Assembly: GCF_001418655.1 (NCBI RefSeq)
Contig: NZ_LIQZ01000011.1
Span: 1 to 64,000 of the forward strand
Length of the DNA: 64,000 bases
DNA from: Streptomyces phaeochromogenes
Lineage (GTDB): Bacteria > Actinomycetota > Actinomycetes > Streptomycetales > Streptomycetaceae
Reading direction: 5' to 3'
Part shown: positions 40,473 through 48,859 of the stretch, one piece after another
How positions within the stretch are numbered: position 1 is the first letter of the stretch
Layout of the letters: each line of letters begins with the position of its first letter
Notes under the pieces: generated by a model
Databases searched by the model: none
What the model saw: only the letters and a program-made list of their open reading frames with translations
What the model was told of the DNA's origin: nothing
Made by a program: the position numbers and the translations under genes

Positions 40473-41307
40473 CTCCATAGACCCGGTCCGCGGCGTACGG
40501 GCGGACGGGCCCGGTGTACATCCGGGCCGTCTCGAACGACGGGGTCAGACCGTACTCCTCGGCCAGGGCGACTCCGGCCGCGCTCGTCTCGGGGATGTCG
40601 ACGGAGACCGGGCGGCCGTCGGCCTCGGCTGCCAGGGCGGCGAAGAGGGCGCGGGCGTCCTCGGCGGTGTCGGCGAACAGCGGTCCGATGCGCAGCGAGG
40701 TGAGTGCGGGCCGGATCACGCTGTAGCCGGTGAGCCGCCCGTCGACGACACGGACCAGGGCGCGGTGCCCGGGCTCTGTGAGCCAGCGCTCCACAAAGCC
40801 CGGCCGGTCGGCGGGGTAGCAGGCGCTGTCGTAGGCCGTGATCGCGTCGAGATCCGCCGCCTCGGCCGCCCGGACACCGGTGCCTGCGGACTCCCCGGCG
40901 GCCGGGACGCCTCCGAACCGGAAGGTCTTGTAGGCGAGTTCGAACCCCGACTGCCGGTAGTTGCCCTGCTGGGCGACCACGCCGTCGAGTCCGACGGTCC
41001 GGCCGCCCGCGTGGGCGAGGGCCGTCTTCCAGGTGGTGAGACCGTAACCACGACCACGCACATCGGGGCGTACGAGATAGCAGCCCAGGAAGGCGTAGTC
41101 GGCGCCGTAGTTGACGACGGAGATCGCGGAGACCGGCTCCCCGTCGATCCTGCCGAGGAAGAACCCCTCGGGATCCTGGGTGAAGAAGCACGCGCCGTCC
41201 GACTCCCCCGGATCCCACCCCTCGTCCGCCGCCCACCCCTTGATCACCGGCCAGTCGTCGAGTGAGGCCTGAGTGACGACGAGGCCTGCGGGGCTCGGAG
41301 GGGTCAT
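40450..41307 (-). CDS. GNAT-family acetyltransferase with C-terminal YitF/Eis-like domain
   Basis: The 285-residue protein has an N-terminal GNAT domain: 'SAISVVNYGADYAFLGCYLVRPDVRGRGYGLTTWKTAL' (acetyl-CoA loop R-G-R-G-Y-G at ~residue 85), followed by a second domain with 'LDAITAYDSACYPADRPGFVERWL' that is common in a group of two-domain GNATs of unknown substrate. 'GNYRQSGFELAYKTFRFGG' marks the domain junction. It is convergent with the acyltransferase gene and 191 bases from the next GNAT, which is divergent. Confidence 0.8.
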   Translation of the reverse strand: MTPPSPAGLVVTQASLDDWPVIKGWAADEGWDPGESDGACFFTQDPEGFFLGRIDGEPVSAISVVNYGADYAFLGCYLVRPDVRGRGYGLTTWKTALAHAGGRTVGLDGVVAQQGNYRQSGFELAYKTFRFGGVPAAGESAGTGVRAAEAADLDAITAYDSACYPADRPGFVERWLTEPGHRALVRVVDGRLTGYSVIRPALTSLRIGPLFADTAEDARALFAALAAEADGRPVSVDIPETSAAGVALAEEYGLTPSFETARMYTGPVRPYAADRVYGVTTLELG

Positions 41308-41498
41308 CTGTGCGCTCCATTTCGTCGGAATGCCGGAAGGGGGGCGGAAGGGAGTCGGAACACGGCAAGCGGAGTGCGGTGATCAGCCGCGCCCGCGCAG
41401 CATCCTTCCCGATGTCCTCGGCGCGTGGCGCGGCAATGAGCCAGTGTCCTTCCCAGGAGGGAGTACAGAGCCGATGGCCGCGCCTAGGGTGGCCCTTC

Positions 41499-42023
41499 AT
41501 GGATCACGTGACACTGCGCCCGGTGGACGAGGACGGCCTGACCGTGATGGAGCGGTTCCTGACCGACCCGGAGGAGTCCTCGCCCTTCCAGTGGTACGGC
41601 TGGTGGGACACCGGACGCTGGCGACGGCAGTGGTCCGAGACCGGCCTGATCACGGACGAGGCGGGCCATCTGATCGTGGAGCTCGACGGGGAGGGGGTGG
41701 GGTTCGTCGCCTGGCGCAGGATCGTCGCCACCCGTACTTCGTACTACTGGAACATGGGGATCGCCCTGCTGCGGGAGGCCCGTGGCAAGGGGGTGGGTAC
41801 GCGGGCGCAGCGGCTGCTGGTCGAGTACCTGTTCGCGCACACGCAGGTGGTCCGGATCGAGGCGGACACCGAGGTGGAGAACATCGCCGAACAACGGGCC
41901 CTGGAAAAGGCGGGGTTCACCCGCGAGGGCGTGCTGCGGAGTGCGGGGTTCCGCGATGGGCGGTGGCGGGACGCGGTGCGGTACAGCGTGCTGCGCGACG
42001 ACGTGGCCCCGGCCGACTCCTGA
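41499..42023 (+). CDS. GNAT-family N-acetyltransferase
   Basis: The 174-residue RimJ/RimL-like protein has 'VTLRPVDEDGLTVMERFLTDPE', 'FQWYGWWDTGRWRRQW', the acetyl-CoA loop 'ALLREARGKGVGTRAQRLLVEYLF' (G-K-G-V-G-T) and 'RALEKAGFTREGVLRSAGFRDGRW', a hallmark of ribosomal-protein-acetylase-like GNATs. TAGGGT ends eight bases before ATG 41499 with no Shine-Dalgarno, suggesting leaderless transcription. A strong terminator follows 58 bases after the stop, so it is a single-gene unit. The substrate is unknown. Confidence 0.82.
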   Translation: MDHVTLRPVDEDGLTVMERFLTDPEESSPFQWYGWWDTGRWRRQWSETGLITDEAGHLIVELDGEGVGFVAWRRIVATRTSYYWNMGIALLREARGKGVGTRAQRLLVEYLFAHTQVVRIEADTEVENIAEQRALEKAGFTREGVLRSAGFRDGRWRDAVRYSVLRDDVAPADS

Positions 42024-42080
42024 GCGCCGGGCCGCGGGCGATGCCCCTCGGACCTGGGGCGCGCGGGCGCTGTCAGAGGG

Positions 42081-42113
42081 AGACCCCACCGGTTGGTGTG
42101 CCCGGTGGGGTCT
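42081..42113 (+). terminator. Strong transcription terminator after the GNAT gene
   Basis: AGACCCCACCGG (42081-42092) pairs perfectly with CCGGTGGGGTCT (42102-42113) around a nine-base loop, followed by TCCG. The 12-bp stem without mismatch is the clearest terminator in the window. The 230 bases from here to the chaplin stop hold no gene; they are rich in GGTCC and CGCGGGC words. Confidence 0.82.
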
Positions 42114-42344
42114 TCCGTCCTCGGAGGTGTCACTCGGCTGAGAATCGACGCGGTGCTGCCGTGACGCGATTCAGCGCACTGCCGAGGGGGCGGCACTCGG
42201 AGGACCGTGGGTAGGGGTCCGTCCGCGACCGGGACCACGTCCGCGGGCCCGGTCCGGCTGGGCGACCGCGGGCCAGGTCGACGTACGGTCACCGGCTCGG
42301 GGCCACGACCGGCCACGAGCCCGGCGGACCGACCGCGGGTCGGG

Positions 42345-43097
42345 TCAGGAGCCGTCCGCGGACTCCGGACCGGCCGAACCGGCGTGCCCGGACCCGGGCG
42401 TGACAGCCGTCCGGAAGCGCCGGTACAGCGCGGCACCGCCCAGCATCAGTGCGGCGCTGGCCGCGACCGTCGGGCCCATCAGGTCGGTGCCGGTCTGGGC
42501 GAGGGACGCTCCGGGCCCGTGCGGCACGGCCCGCGGAGCCTCGGGCTCCACCTCGGGCTGCGCCGGACGCACCGGCTTCTTCGGCGGCTCCACCGGCTTC
42601 GGGGCGGGCGGCACCACCGGCTTTTCCGGGTGGTGCGGTCGCTCCTGGGACGTGTTCGTGGACTCGTTGCCGACGGCGGGGTTGCCGATGCCGACGACGC
42701 TCACCGAGTTGCCGGTGACGTTCACGGGGAGCTGGACCGGGAGTTGGATGCCGTTGCCGGAGATCACACCCGGTGAATCCTTTGCCCCTCCCTCGGCGAC
42801 CGCACCGCCGGAACCCTCGTGGGCACCGCCCTTGCCGTCGCCGCCCTTGCCGTGGCCGCCCTCGTTGGCGCAGCGGTTGCCCGCTGCGGGGTTGAGGAGT
42901 CCGACCACGTTCACCGTGTTCCCGCACACGTTCACCGGAACGTGCACCGGGAGCTGAATGGTGTTGCCGGAGATCACCCCCGGCGATTTGGCCGTGCCGC
43001 CGTCCGCCGCGGAGTCCGCGTACACCGGCATCGTCACGGCCACGGCGCCGGAGGCGGCGGCCGCGATGATCAAACCATTTCGGGCAACCCGTTTCAT
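42345..43097 (-). CDS. Long chaplin with two chaplin domains and sortase signal
   Basis: The 250-residue surface protein has a signal peptide (MKRVARNGLIIAAAASGAVA), two chaplin domains and a wall anchor. Domain 1 (~residues 38-78) is 'SPGVISGNTIQLPVHVPVNV' followed by CGNTVNVVGLLNPAAGNRC with the two typical cysteines. Domain 2 (~107-147) is 'SPGVISGNGIQLPVQLPVNV' followed by TGNSVSVVGIGNPAVGNES and lacks both. A proline/lysine-rich spacer, 'LAQTG' (class E sortase signal), a membrane segment and 'RRFR' end the protein. Long chaplins (ChpA-C) are anchored to the wall and help aerial hyphae form a hydrophobic coat. Confidence 0.92.
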   Translation of the reverse strand: MKRVARNGLIIAAAASGAVAVTMPVYADSAADGGTAKSPGVISGNTIQLPVHVPVNVCGNTVNVVGLLNPAAGNRCANEGGHGKGGDGKGGAHEGSGGAVAEGGAKDSPGVISGNGIQLPVQLPVNVTGNSVSVVGIGNPAVGNESTNTSQERPHHPEKPVVPPAPKPVEPPKKPVRPAQPEVEPEAPRAVPHGPGASLAQTGTDLMGPTVAASAALMLGGAALYRRFRTAVTPGSGHAGSAGPESADGS

Positions 43098-43379
43098 AGG
43101 TTCCCTGCCTTCCAGACATGGTCGCGGGCACTCACCCGCACCGGATAAAACGCCGGTGGGCGATGCGGGTTAGTGGGTTGCCGATTTTTCACCCCAACGG
43201 GCGGTGCCCCAGTCGAACTGTCCGGCGCGCTGCCGTGACGCCGCGCCGTGGGGCGCGCGGCGGGCAGAGTAAGGCCTCCGGCGCAGGTCCGCCCGCCCGG
43301 AGGCGTGGCCGGGAGTGCCCCCTTATCGTGATCGAGGGGGAATCCCCGGCTGCGCGCCGGGGCGTTCCGGGAGGCCTTC

Positions 43380-44966
43380 ATGCTGTCCACGCATCAACGC
43401 CGGGCGTTCACCGGCGCCGTGACGCTGGCCCTGCTGGGAGCCGGGCTGCCGACGGTCGCCGCGGCGGACCCCGACCGTCCCGATCTGTCCCGCTTCTACG
43501 ACCAGCGGATCAAGTGGTCCGCCTGCGAGGGCGACGGCCTGCCCGACGACCTGCAGTGCGGGAAGGCGACCGTCCCGGTCAACTACGCGAAACCGGCCGA
43601 CGGGACACTCGACCTCGCCCTGGCCCGTATCCGGGCGACGGGGAAGGCCAGGGGTTCGGTGGTACTGAACTTCGGCGGTCCCGGCGGCCCCGGAGTCAGC
43701 GAACTCGCCGCGGGCGGCGAGGACTTCATGGGCCTGACCGACGGCTACGACGTGGTGACCTTCGACCCGCGCGGCGTCGGCAGAAGTTCCCCGGTCAGCT
43801 GTGGCGAGGGAACGGGCGAGGCCGTGGACGAGGCGGATCCCGACGCGGACGACAGGGACGACCCGCGGGCCGCTCTCGACATACTGCGCCGGGCCGCCGA
43901 CGAGTGCGCCGAGAACTCCGGGCCCGTGCTGCCCCACATAGGCACGGTCAACGCCTCGCGCGACCTCGACGTGCTGCGCGAGGCCCTCGGCGACAAGAAG
44001 CTCAACTACCTCGGTTTCTCGTACGGAACGCGGCTGGGCGCGGTGTACGCGGCCCAGTTCCCCAAGAAGACGGGCCGGTTGGTGCTCGACGGCGTGGACA
44101 CCCTCACCGAACCGCTGAGCGAACAGGGCATCGTCGGCGCGCAGGGCCAGCAGACAGCGCTTGAGGACTTCCTCGACTGGTGCACGGAGGACATCAACTG
44201 CGCGTTCGGCCAGGACACGCGCACCGCCCGGCAGGACGTGGTCCGGCTGGTCGATTCGCTGGACGAGGACCCGGTGCCGGGGGACTTCGGCGAACCGTTC
44301 TCCGGCCAGGACCTGGTGGGCGCGATCGTTCAGGCCCTCTACAGCAAGGAACTGTGGCCGGCCCTGTCACAGGCGCTGACCTCGCTGGTCCAGGACGGCG
44401 ACACCCGGGGCATCATGCGGTTCGCCGGCGGCGGCATCTCCCTGCCCGGCGGCATCACGGTTCCCAACGACGGCGGGCTCGCCGAGGACGGGGAGGGGGG
44501 CCTGGTCGACGAGGGCGACATCCCGGTCGACAACCTCCCGGCCGCGCTGATGGCCGTCAACTGCGCCGACGACCCCGACCGGCCCACCGCCGACCAGATC
44601 ACCGAGAACATCGACCGGCTGCGCGCCGAGTACGAGGCGGCATCACCGGTCTTCGGCGAGTACCGCCTCACCCAGGTCCTGATGTGTTACGGCCGCCCCA
44701 AGGGCACCACCTACATCCGCGACAAGGTCCGCGACGTGGACACCCCGAAGCTGCTCCTCGTCGGCACCCGCGGCGACCCCGCGACCCCGTACCGCTGGAC
44801 CACGGAGACCGCGGCGCGGCTCGGTTCGTCGGCGGTCGTCCTCGACAACAAGGGCGAGGGCCACACCGGGTACGGGTCCTCCAAGTGCGTGCACCGCAAG
44901 GTCGACGACTTCCTGCTGTACGGCTCATTGCCGGCCGACGGGAGCTCGTGCGGGGCGGAGGACTGA
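43380..44966 (+). CDS. Secreted alpha/beta-hydrolase, tripeptidyl-aminopeptidase-like
   Basis: The 528-residue protein has a signal peptide (HQRRAFTGAVTLALLGAG, cleavage near VAAA) and an alpha/beta-hydrolase fold with TAP-like C-terminal domain. The oxyanion loop is 'LNFGGPGGPG', the nucleophile elbow 'LGFSYGTRLGAVYA' (G-F-S-Y-G), the acid 'VGTRGDPATPY' and the histidine 'GEGHTGYG'. This matches the SlpD/SlpE/Tap group of Streptomyces mycelial exopeptidases that release tripeptides. A glycine-rich insertion (GGGISLPGGITVPNDGG) near residue 345 lies in the cap. It is divergent from the chaplin gene across 282 bases. Confidence 0.86.
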   Translation: MLSTHQRRAFTGAVTLALLGAGLPTVAAADPDRPDLSRFYDQRIKWSACEGDGLPDDLQCGKATVPVNYAKPADGTLDLALARIRATGKARGSVVLNFGGPGGPGVSELAAGGEDFMGLTDGYDVVTFDPRGVGRSSPVSCGEGTGEAVDEADPDADDRDDPRAALDILRRAADECAENSGPVLPHIGTVNASRDLDVLREALGDKKLNYLGFSYGTRLGAVYAAQFPKKTGRLVLDGVDTLTEPLSEQGIVGAQGQQTALEDFLDWCTEDINCAFGQDTRTARQDVVRLVDSLDEDPVPGDFGEPFSGQDLVGAIVQALYSKELWPALSQALTSLVQDGDTRGIMRFAGGGISLPGGITVPNDGGLAEDGEGGLVDEGDIPVDNLPAALMAVNCADDPDRPTADQITENIDRLRAEYEAASPVFGEYRLTQVLMCYGRPKGTTYIRDKVRDVDTPKLLLVGTRGDPATPYRWTTETAARLGSSAVVLDNKGEGHTGYGSSKCVHRKVDDFLLYGSLPADGSSCGAED

Positions 44967-45074
44967 GGATCGCGAGGGCCACGGCGCCCGCCTCGCGCCG
45001 TTGGCCCGATCCGGTTCCATTCCTCTTCCACTCCTCCGCATGCCCGTTCACCCATTCGGTCATATGGTGCATAT

Positions 45075-46172
45075 ATGGAGCATGTTCTGAGCCCCACCAC
45101 ACTCACCGAACTGCGCCGCCCGCGGCCCTATCCGGCCGTGTCGGTGCTCACTCCGACCCATCGCCGCGAACCCGACAACGCGCAGGATCCCGTCCGGCTG
45201 CGCAACGTCCTGGCCAAGGCGAAGAAGCAGCTGGAGTCCGATCCCGCGGTCACCCGTGAGCTGCGGATGGACGTCGCCGGTCAGCTGGAGCAGGCGCTCG
45301 CGGAGGTCGATCTGGCGCACGCCGAGGACGGCCTGGCGATCTTCGCCGCTCCCGGGGAGCACCAGGTGTGGTCGCTGGCTCGGAGCGTGCCGGAGCGTGT
45401 CGTCCTCTCGGACACCTTCCTGACCCGCAATCTCGTCGCCGCGCAGGCCGCCGAGCGCCCGTTCTGGGTACTGGCCGTCTCCGCGGACCGGATCTCCCTG
45501 TGGAGCGGCGGCGGGGGGCATGTCGTCGAGTCCGGGGCGGCCGGTTTCCCGCTGACGCGGAGCCTGGAGGACCCGGACGCCGAGCGCCAGGAACGCGTCG
45601 GCGACCTGCCGAGCACCTTCCGCGACGAGCGGACCCGCCACTTCCTGCGGGACGGCGACACCGTCCTGGCCAGCGTTCTGCGCGGCGACCCGCGACCCGT
45701 GTACGTCACCGGCGAGCAGGCAGCACTCTCCCTTCTCGACGAGGTCGGCACCGTCACCAAGGACGCCGTCCACATGGCGCGCGGCGGTCTCGCGCACGCG
45801 AGTGCCGACGCCGTGTGGCAGGCGGTCAGCCCTCTGGTCACGGCCGAGGACCGCAAGAGCGCCGACACCGTGGCTCGGGAACTCGAAACGGCCAAGGGCC
45901 GACGGGCGTTCGCGGCAGGTGTCGACGAGGTCTGGCAGAACGCGACCGCGGGCCGGGTCCGGCTGCTGGCCGTCGAGGAGAACTACCGCGTGACCGTACG
46001 CGACGACGGCGGCGACCATCTCGTCCCGGCCGACACCGACGATCTGGACGCCCGCGACGACATCGTTGACGAGATCGTCGAGCAGTGCCTGGACACCGGC
46101 GCGCAGGTCCGCTTCGTCCCGGACGGCACGCTCGGCGACGCGGCGGGCATCGCGGGAGTACTGCGCTACTGA
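45075..46172 (+). CDS. Bacterial archaeo-eukaryotic release factor family 3 protein
   Basis: The 365-residue protein resembles the baeRF family 3 group: 'AVSVLTPTHRREPDNAQDPVRLRNVL' near the start, 'QALAEVDLAHAEDGLAIFAAPGEHQVWSL' in parts, and the C-terminal L7Ae-like domain 'RVRLLAVEENYRV' with 'DDIVDEIVEQCLDTGAQVRFVPDG'. These are distant relatives of eukaryotic peptide-chain release factor eRF1, thought to act in ribosome rescue or an unknown hydrolytic role. An ATATATGG start context (ATG 45075) lacks a clear Shine-Dalgarno. The gene stands alone between a peptidase and a lipoprotein gene. Confidence 0.75.
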   Translation: MEHVLSPTTLTELRRPRPYPAVSVLTPTHRREPDNAQDPVRLRNVLAKAKKQLESDPAVTRELRMDVAGQLEQALAEVDLAHAEDGLAIFAAPGEHQVWSLARSVPERVVLSDTFLTRNLVAAQAAERPFWVLAVSADRISLWSGGGGHVVESGAAGFPLTRSLEDPDAERQERVGDLPSTFRDERTRHFLRDGDTVLASVLRGDPRPVYVTGEQAALSLLDEVGTVTKDAVHMARGGLAHASADAVWQAVSPLVTAEDRKSADTVARELETAKGRRAFAAGVDEVWQNATAGRVRLLAVEENYRVTVRDDGGDHLVPADTDDLDARDDIVDEIVEQCLDTGAQVRFVPDGTLGDAAGIAGVLRY

Positions 46173-46317
46173 CCGCGAAAGCGGCAGACCCGGTGCGGGG
46201 CGAGTGACTGGGGCCCGGCCGATCCGAAATGCCTTGCCGGAATTTCCGGCATAAGGTTCATTTCGTCGACCGATCCGGCAGTGATCGACCAGGCACCGAC
46301 AGCAAGGACAGCGCGCG

Positions 46318-46947
46318 ATGAACACACGCTCGCCCCGTGGCCCTCGCCGGCCTGGCAGGACTCGTTCGGCCGCCGTCGCACTGGCGGCGGTCGCCGCGGC
46401 CATGAGCACGCTCGCGGCGTGCAGCACCGACAGCGACTCCGGCGATTCCGACCCGTCCTTCAGCGAACGGCCGTCCCCGCCCGACACGGCGTCCTTCTCG
46501 GGTACGGCCCCCTCCGTCAACGAGTCGGCCGTCGAGTCCGCGCGCGCCCGGGCCTCAGCGGCGGCTTCCTCCGCCTCGGCCGCGGCGTCCTCCTTCGAGG
46601 CGTCCGTGTCGGCGGAGGTCGGCCGGGCCAACGAGGCCGCGGAGAACGAGCTCAAGGACGTCGACGGCCAGGGCAACGCGATGTCCGACGTCTCCATGAC
46701 GGGCAAGCCCAGGTCCGAGACCGGTGGCCTGCTCGCCGTCGTCGTGAGCATCACCAACAAGACCGACGCGCAGGCTTCGTACGCCGTGCAGGTCGACTTC
46801 CTCGATTCCTCCGGCAAGACGGTGGAGACGAGGTTCGTGGGCGCCGAGGACCTCGACCCGGGCGAGCGCGCCCAGCCGCTCGCCATCAGCCGCAAGCCCG
46901 CCGAGCCGGTGCTGACGCCCAAGCTGGTCAAGGCCCAGCGGTACTGA
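46318..46947 (+). CDS. Lipoprotein with FxLYD-like domain
   Basis: The 209-residue protein has a basic N-terminus, a hydrophobic segment (AAVALAAVAAAMSTLAAC) and the lipobox LAAC, so it is probably lipid-anchored outside the membrane. A serine/alanine-rich, probably coiled stretch (ARASAAASSASAAASSFEAS) covers ~residues 75-105. The C-terminal ~90 residues, 'VSMTGKPRSETGGLLAVVVSITNKTDA' in parts and 'YAVQVDFLDSSGKTVET', form an immunoglobulin-like FxLYD domain. Function is unknown; such proteins are common in the Streptomyces envelope. GGACAGC before ATG 46318 is a weak ribosome site. Confidence 0.78.
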   Translation: MNTRSPRGPRRPGRTRSAAVALAAVAAAMSTLAACSTDSDSGDSDPSFSERPSPPDTASFSGTAPSVNESAVESARARASAAASSASAAASSFEASVSAEVGRANEAAENELKDVDGQGNAMSDVSMTGKPRSETGGLLAVVVSITNKTDAQASYAVQVDFLDSSGKTVETRFVGAEDLDPGERAQPLAISRKPAEPVLTPKLVKAQRY

Positions 46948-47260
46948 CGCAGGGCAGCGCGGCACCGACGCGGCGAAACCTCGATCGAGCACCGCACACA
47001 TGCTCACCGAACATACGATTGAGTGAGTCGCAGCCACTGCCGTCACTCCATCAACTCGCCTATCCTGTCTGCGACTTGACCGACCGGTCCGCGTACTGGA
47101 TTCACCCCGCCCGCACCCTCCATGAGGACTGCGACATATGCCACAGGCACCACCGCGTCGTGTGTTGCCAAATCCCTTACAGGGCGTCGCAGGCTGTGCG
47201 ACAGTCGTAACCGGTCCTTCCTTCAGCCTTGGTCGTACCGTGCCTGTATCGGAGTACGTC
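46948..47260. other. Gene-free stretch ahead of the PP2C gene
   Basis: This 313-base gap has no gene I can support. The PP2C frame is open back to an ATG at 47138, but the added residues (rich in Pro, Gly and Thr) do not look like protein. ATG/AT-richer bases at 47000-47030 (AACATACGATTGAGTGAG) may be part of a promoter. Confidence 0.5.
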
Positions 47261-48772
47261 ATGCCGTCCCATCTCTCGGCGGACCACCCTGCCGCCCAGC
47301 CGCCCCCGCGCGGCTCGGTCGACGCGCTCATTTCGCAGACGCGCCGGTTGCGGGGCGAGGTGGACGCCGTACGGCGCGACGCGCCGGCCGACGGCACAGA
47401 TCCGGAGGGACGCTGGCAGCGGGCCCTGTGCGATCTGGCGATGCATCAACTCAGCGATCTCGACGAGCACTTGGCGCAGTTGAGGGACGGCCCGCCGGCC
47501 GTTCCCGTCGAGCACGAGGCGGCGGCTCAAACCGTACGGGCCGTGCCTACCGCACCCCGGCACGGCTCACTGCTCAGCCGGGTCGGCAGCGCCGAGTGGA
47601 ACCTGCTGACGGACGAGGCGACCTGGTCCGGTGAGCTCTACCAGATCCTCGGCCGTGACCCCGCCGCTCCCCCGCTCACCCTCGACGAACTGCCCTCCGT
47701 GGTCCTGGAACAGGACCGGCCGAGGCTGACGGCGATGGTCACGGACTGCCTCATCGACGCCAAGCCGATCGACGGCGAGTTCCGCATCGTCCGGCCCGAC
47801 GGCGACGTACGGACCGTGCACGTGATGGGCGAGCCCGTGCTCGACACGGACGGCAGTACCGCCTCGATGTGGGCGGTCCTGCGGGACGTCAGCGAGCTGC
47901 GCCGCAGCCAGCGGACCGTCAGTGAGACCCGGGACTCCCTGCAGCACCAACGGCACTTCGCCCAGACCGAGCGCCGGCTAGCGGTCGAGTTGCAGGAGGC
48001 TGTGCTGCCGCCGTGGCGCGGTTCTCTGCGCCTCCCACGCCAGGGACCCGAGACGCTGGACCTGGCCGCGCGCTATCTGCCGTCCTCGACGAGCGAGCTG
48101 ATCGGCGGCGACTGGTACGACGCACTCGAACTGCCGAGCGGGGACACGCTGTTGAGCGTCGGTGACCTCACCGGCCGCGGTGTGACCGTCACCTCCGGCA
48201 TGGCGATGATGATCGGCGCCCTGCGCGGTATGGCCGTGGCTGGTACCGAGCCCGGACAGCTCATGGCATGGCTCAACCAGTTACTCGACGCCTCGGTCCA
48301 GCCGGCTCTGGGCAGCGCGATGTGCTGCCGCTACCGGCCCGAGAGCCGCACGCTGACCTGGGCGCAGGCAGGACACCCCGCCCCGCTGCTGTTCCGCAAC
48401 GGGACGGGGCGCGTGCTCTCGCCGCCGGACGGCGTCCTGCTCGGCGCCACCTCAGGCGCTGTCTACGGACAGGCCGAGGAGACGCTCGAACCGGGCGACC
48501 TGCTCCTCCTTCACACCGACGGACTGGTTCCCCGGCGCTGGGTGTCTCCTCAGACCCGGTCATGGGACCAGTCCCAGTCATGGGAGTCCCACGACTCGAG
48601 CGAGGTCGGGGGTGGAGGCGACACCGCGGCCGTCAGCCGTCTCCTCGACCTGGCCCCCCGCTTCGGCGAGGCGCGCGCCGCACAGGACTGCGTACGGATG
48701 GTCGTGGAGGAGTTCGGCGAGACGGAGCGCGAGGACGACGCCTGCGTACTGATCGCCAGGGTTGCCACCTGA
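47261..48772 (+). CDS. PAS-domain PP2C-type (SpoIIE/RsbU-like) serine phosphatase
   Basis: The 503-residue protein has a charged N-terminus (~1-90), a PAS domain (~100-220: 'LSRVGSAEWNLLTDEATWSGELYQILG', core WNLLTDEATWSGELYQILG; 'REFRIVRPDGDVRTVHVMGEP' style strands), a short coiled linker, and a PP2C phosphatase domain: 'ERRLAVELQEAVLP', 'LIGGDWYDALELPSG' (metal Asp), 'VGDLTGRGVTVTSGMAMMIG', 'QAGHPAPLLF', 'LLLLHTDGLV' and 'EREDDACVLIARV'. These enzymes dephosphorylate anti-sigma-factor antagonists in partner switching. CGGAG lies seven bases before ATG 47261. Three 21-bp repeats begin at its stop codon. Confidence 0.87.
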   Translation: MPSHLSADHPAAQPPPRGSVDALISQTRRLRGEVDAVRRDAPADGTDPEGRWQRALCDLAMHQLSDLDEHLAQLRDGPPAVPVEHEAAAQTVRAVPTAPRHGSLLSRVGSAEWNLLTDEATWSGELYQILGRDPAAPPLTLDELPSVVLEQDRPRLTAMVTDCLIDAKPIDGEFRIVRPDGDVRTVHVMGEPVLDTDGSTASMWAVLRDVSELRRSQRTVSETRDSLQHQRHFAQTERRLAVELQEAVLPPWRGSLRLPRQGPETLDLAARYLPSSTSELIGGDWYDALELPSGDTLLSVGDLTGRGVTVTSGMAMMIGALRGMAVAGTEPGQLMAWLNQLLDASVQPALGSAMCCRYRPESRTLTWAQAGHPAPLLFRNGTGRVLSPPDGVLLGATSGAVYGQAEETLEPGDLLLLHTDGLVPRRWVSPQTRSWDQSQSWESHDSSEVGGGGDTAAVSRLLDLAPRFGEARAAQDCVRMVVEEFGETEREDDACVLIARVAT

Positions 48773-48834
48773 CGCGGGCACGACCCGACAGCACGCGGGC
48801 AGAACCCGAAAGCACGCCGGCACGGTCCGACGCC
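48772..48834. repeat. Three 21-bp tandem repeats after the PP2C gene
   Basis: Units 48772-48792, 48793-48813 and 48814-48834 lie head to tail from the last base of the PP2C stop codon; the first two differ at three positions, the third is more divergent (consensus ACGCGGGCACGACCCGACAG plus C). The whole gap to the convergent nsdA gene is 87 bases. Confidence 0.85.
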
Positions 48835-48859
48835 TGTGGTGAACAGCCGCACAGGCCCC

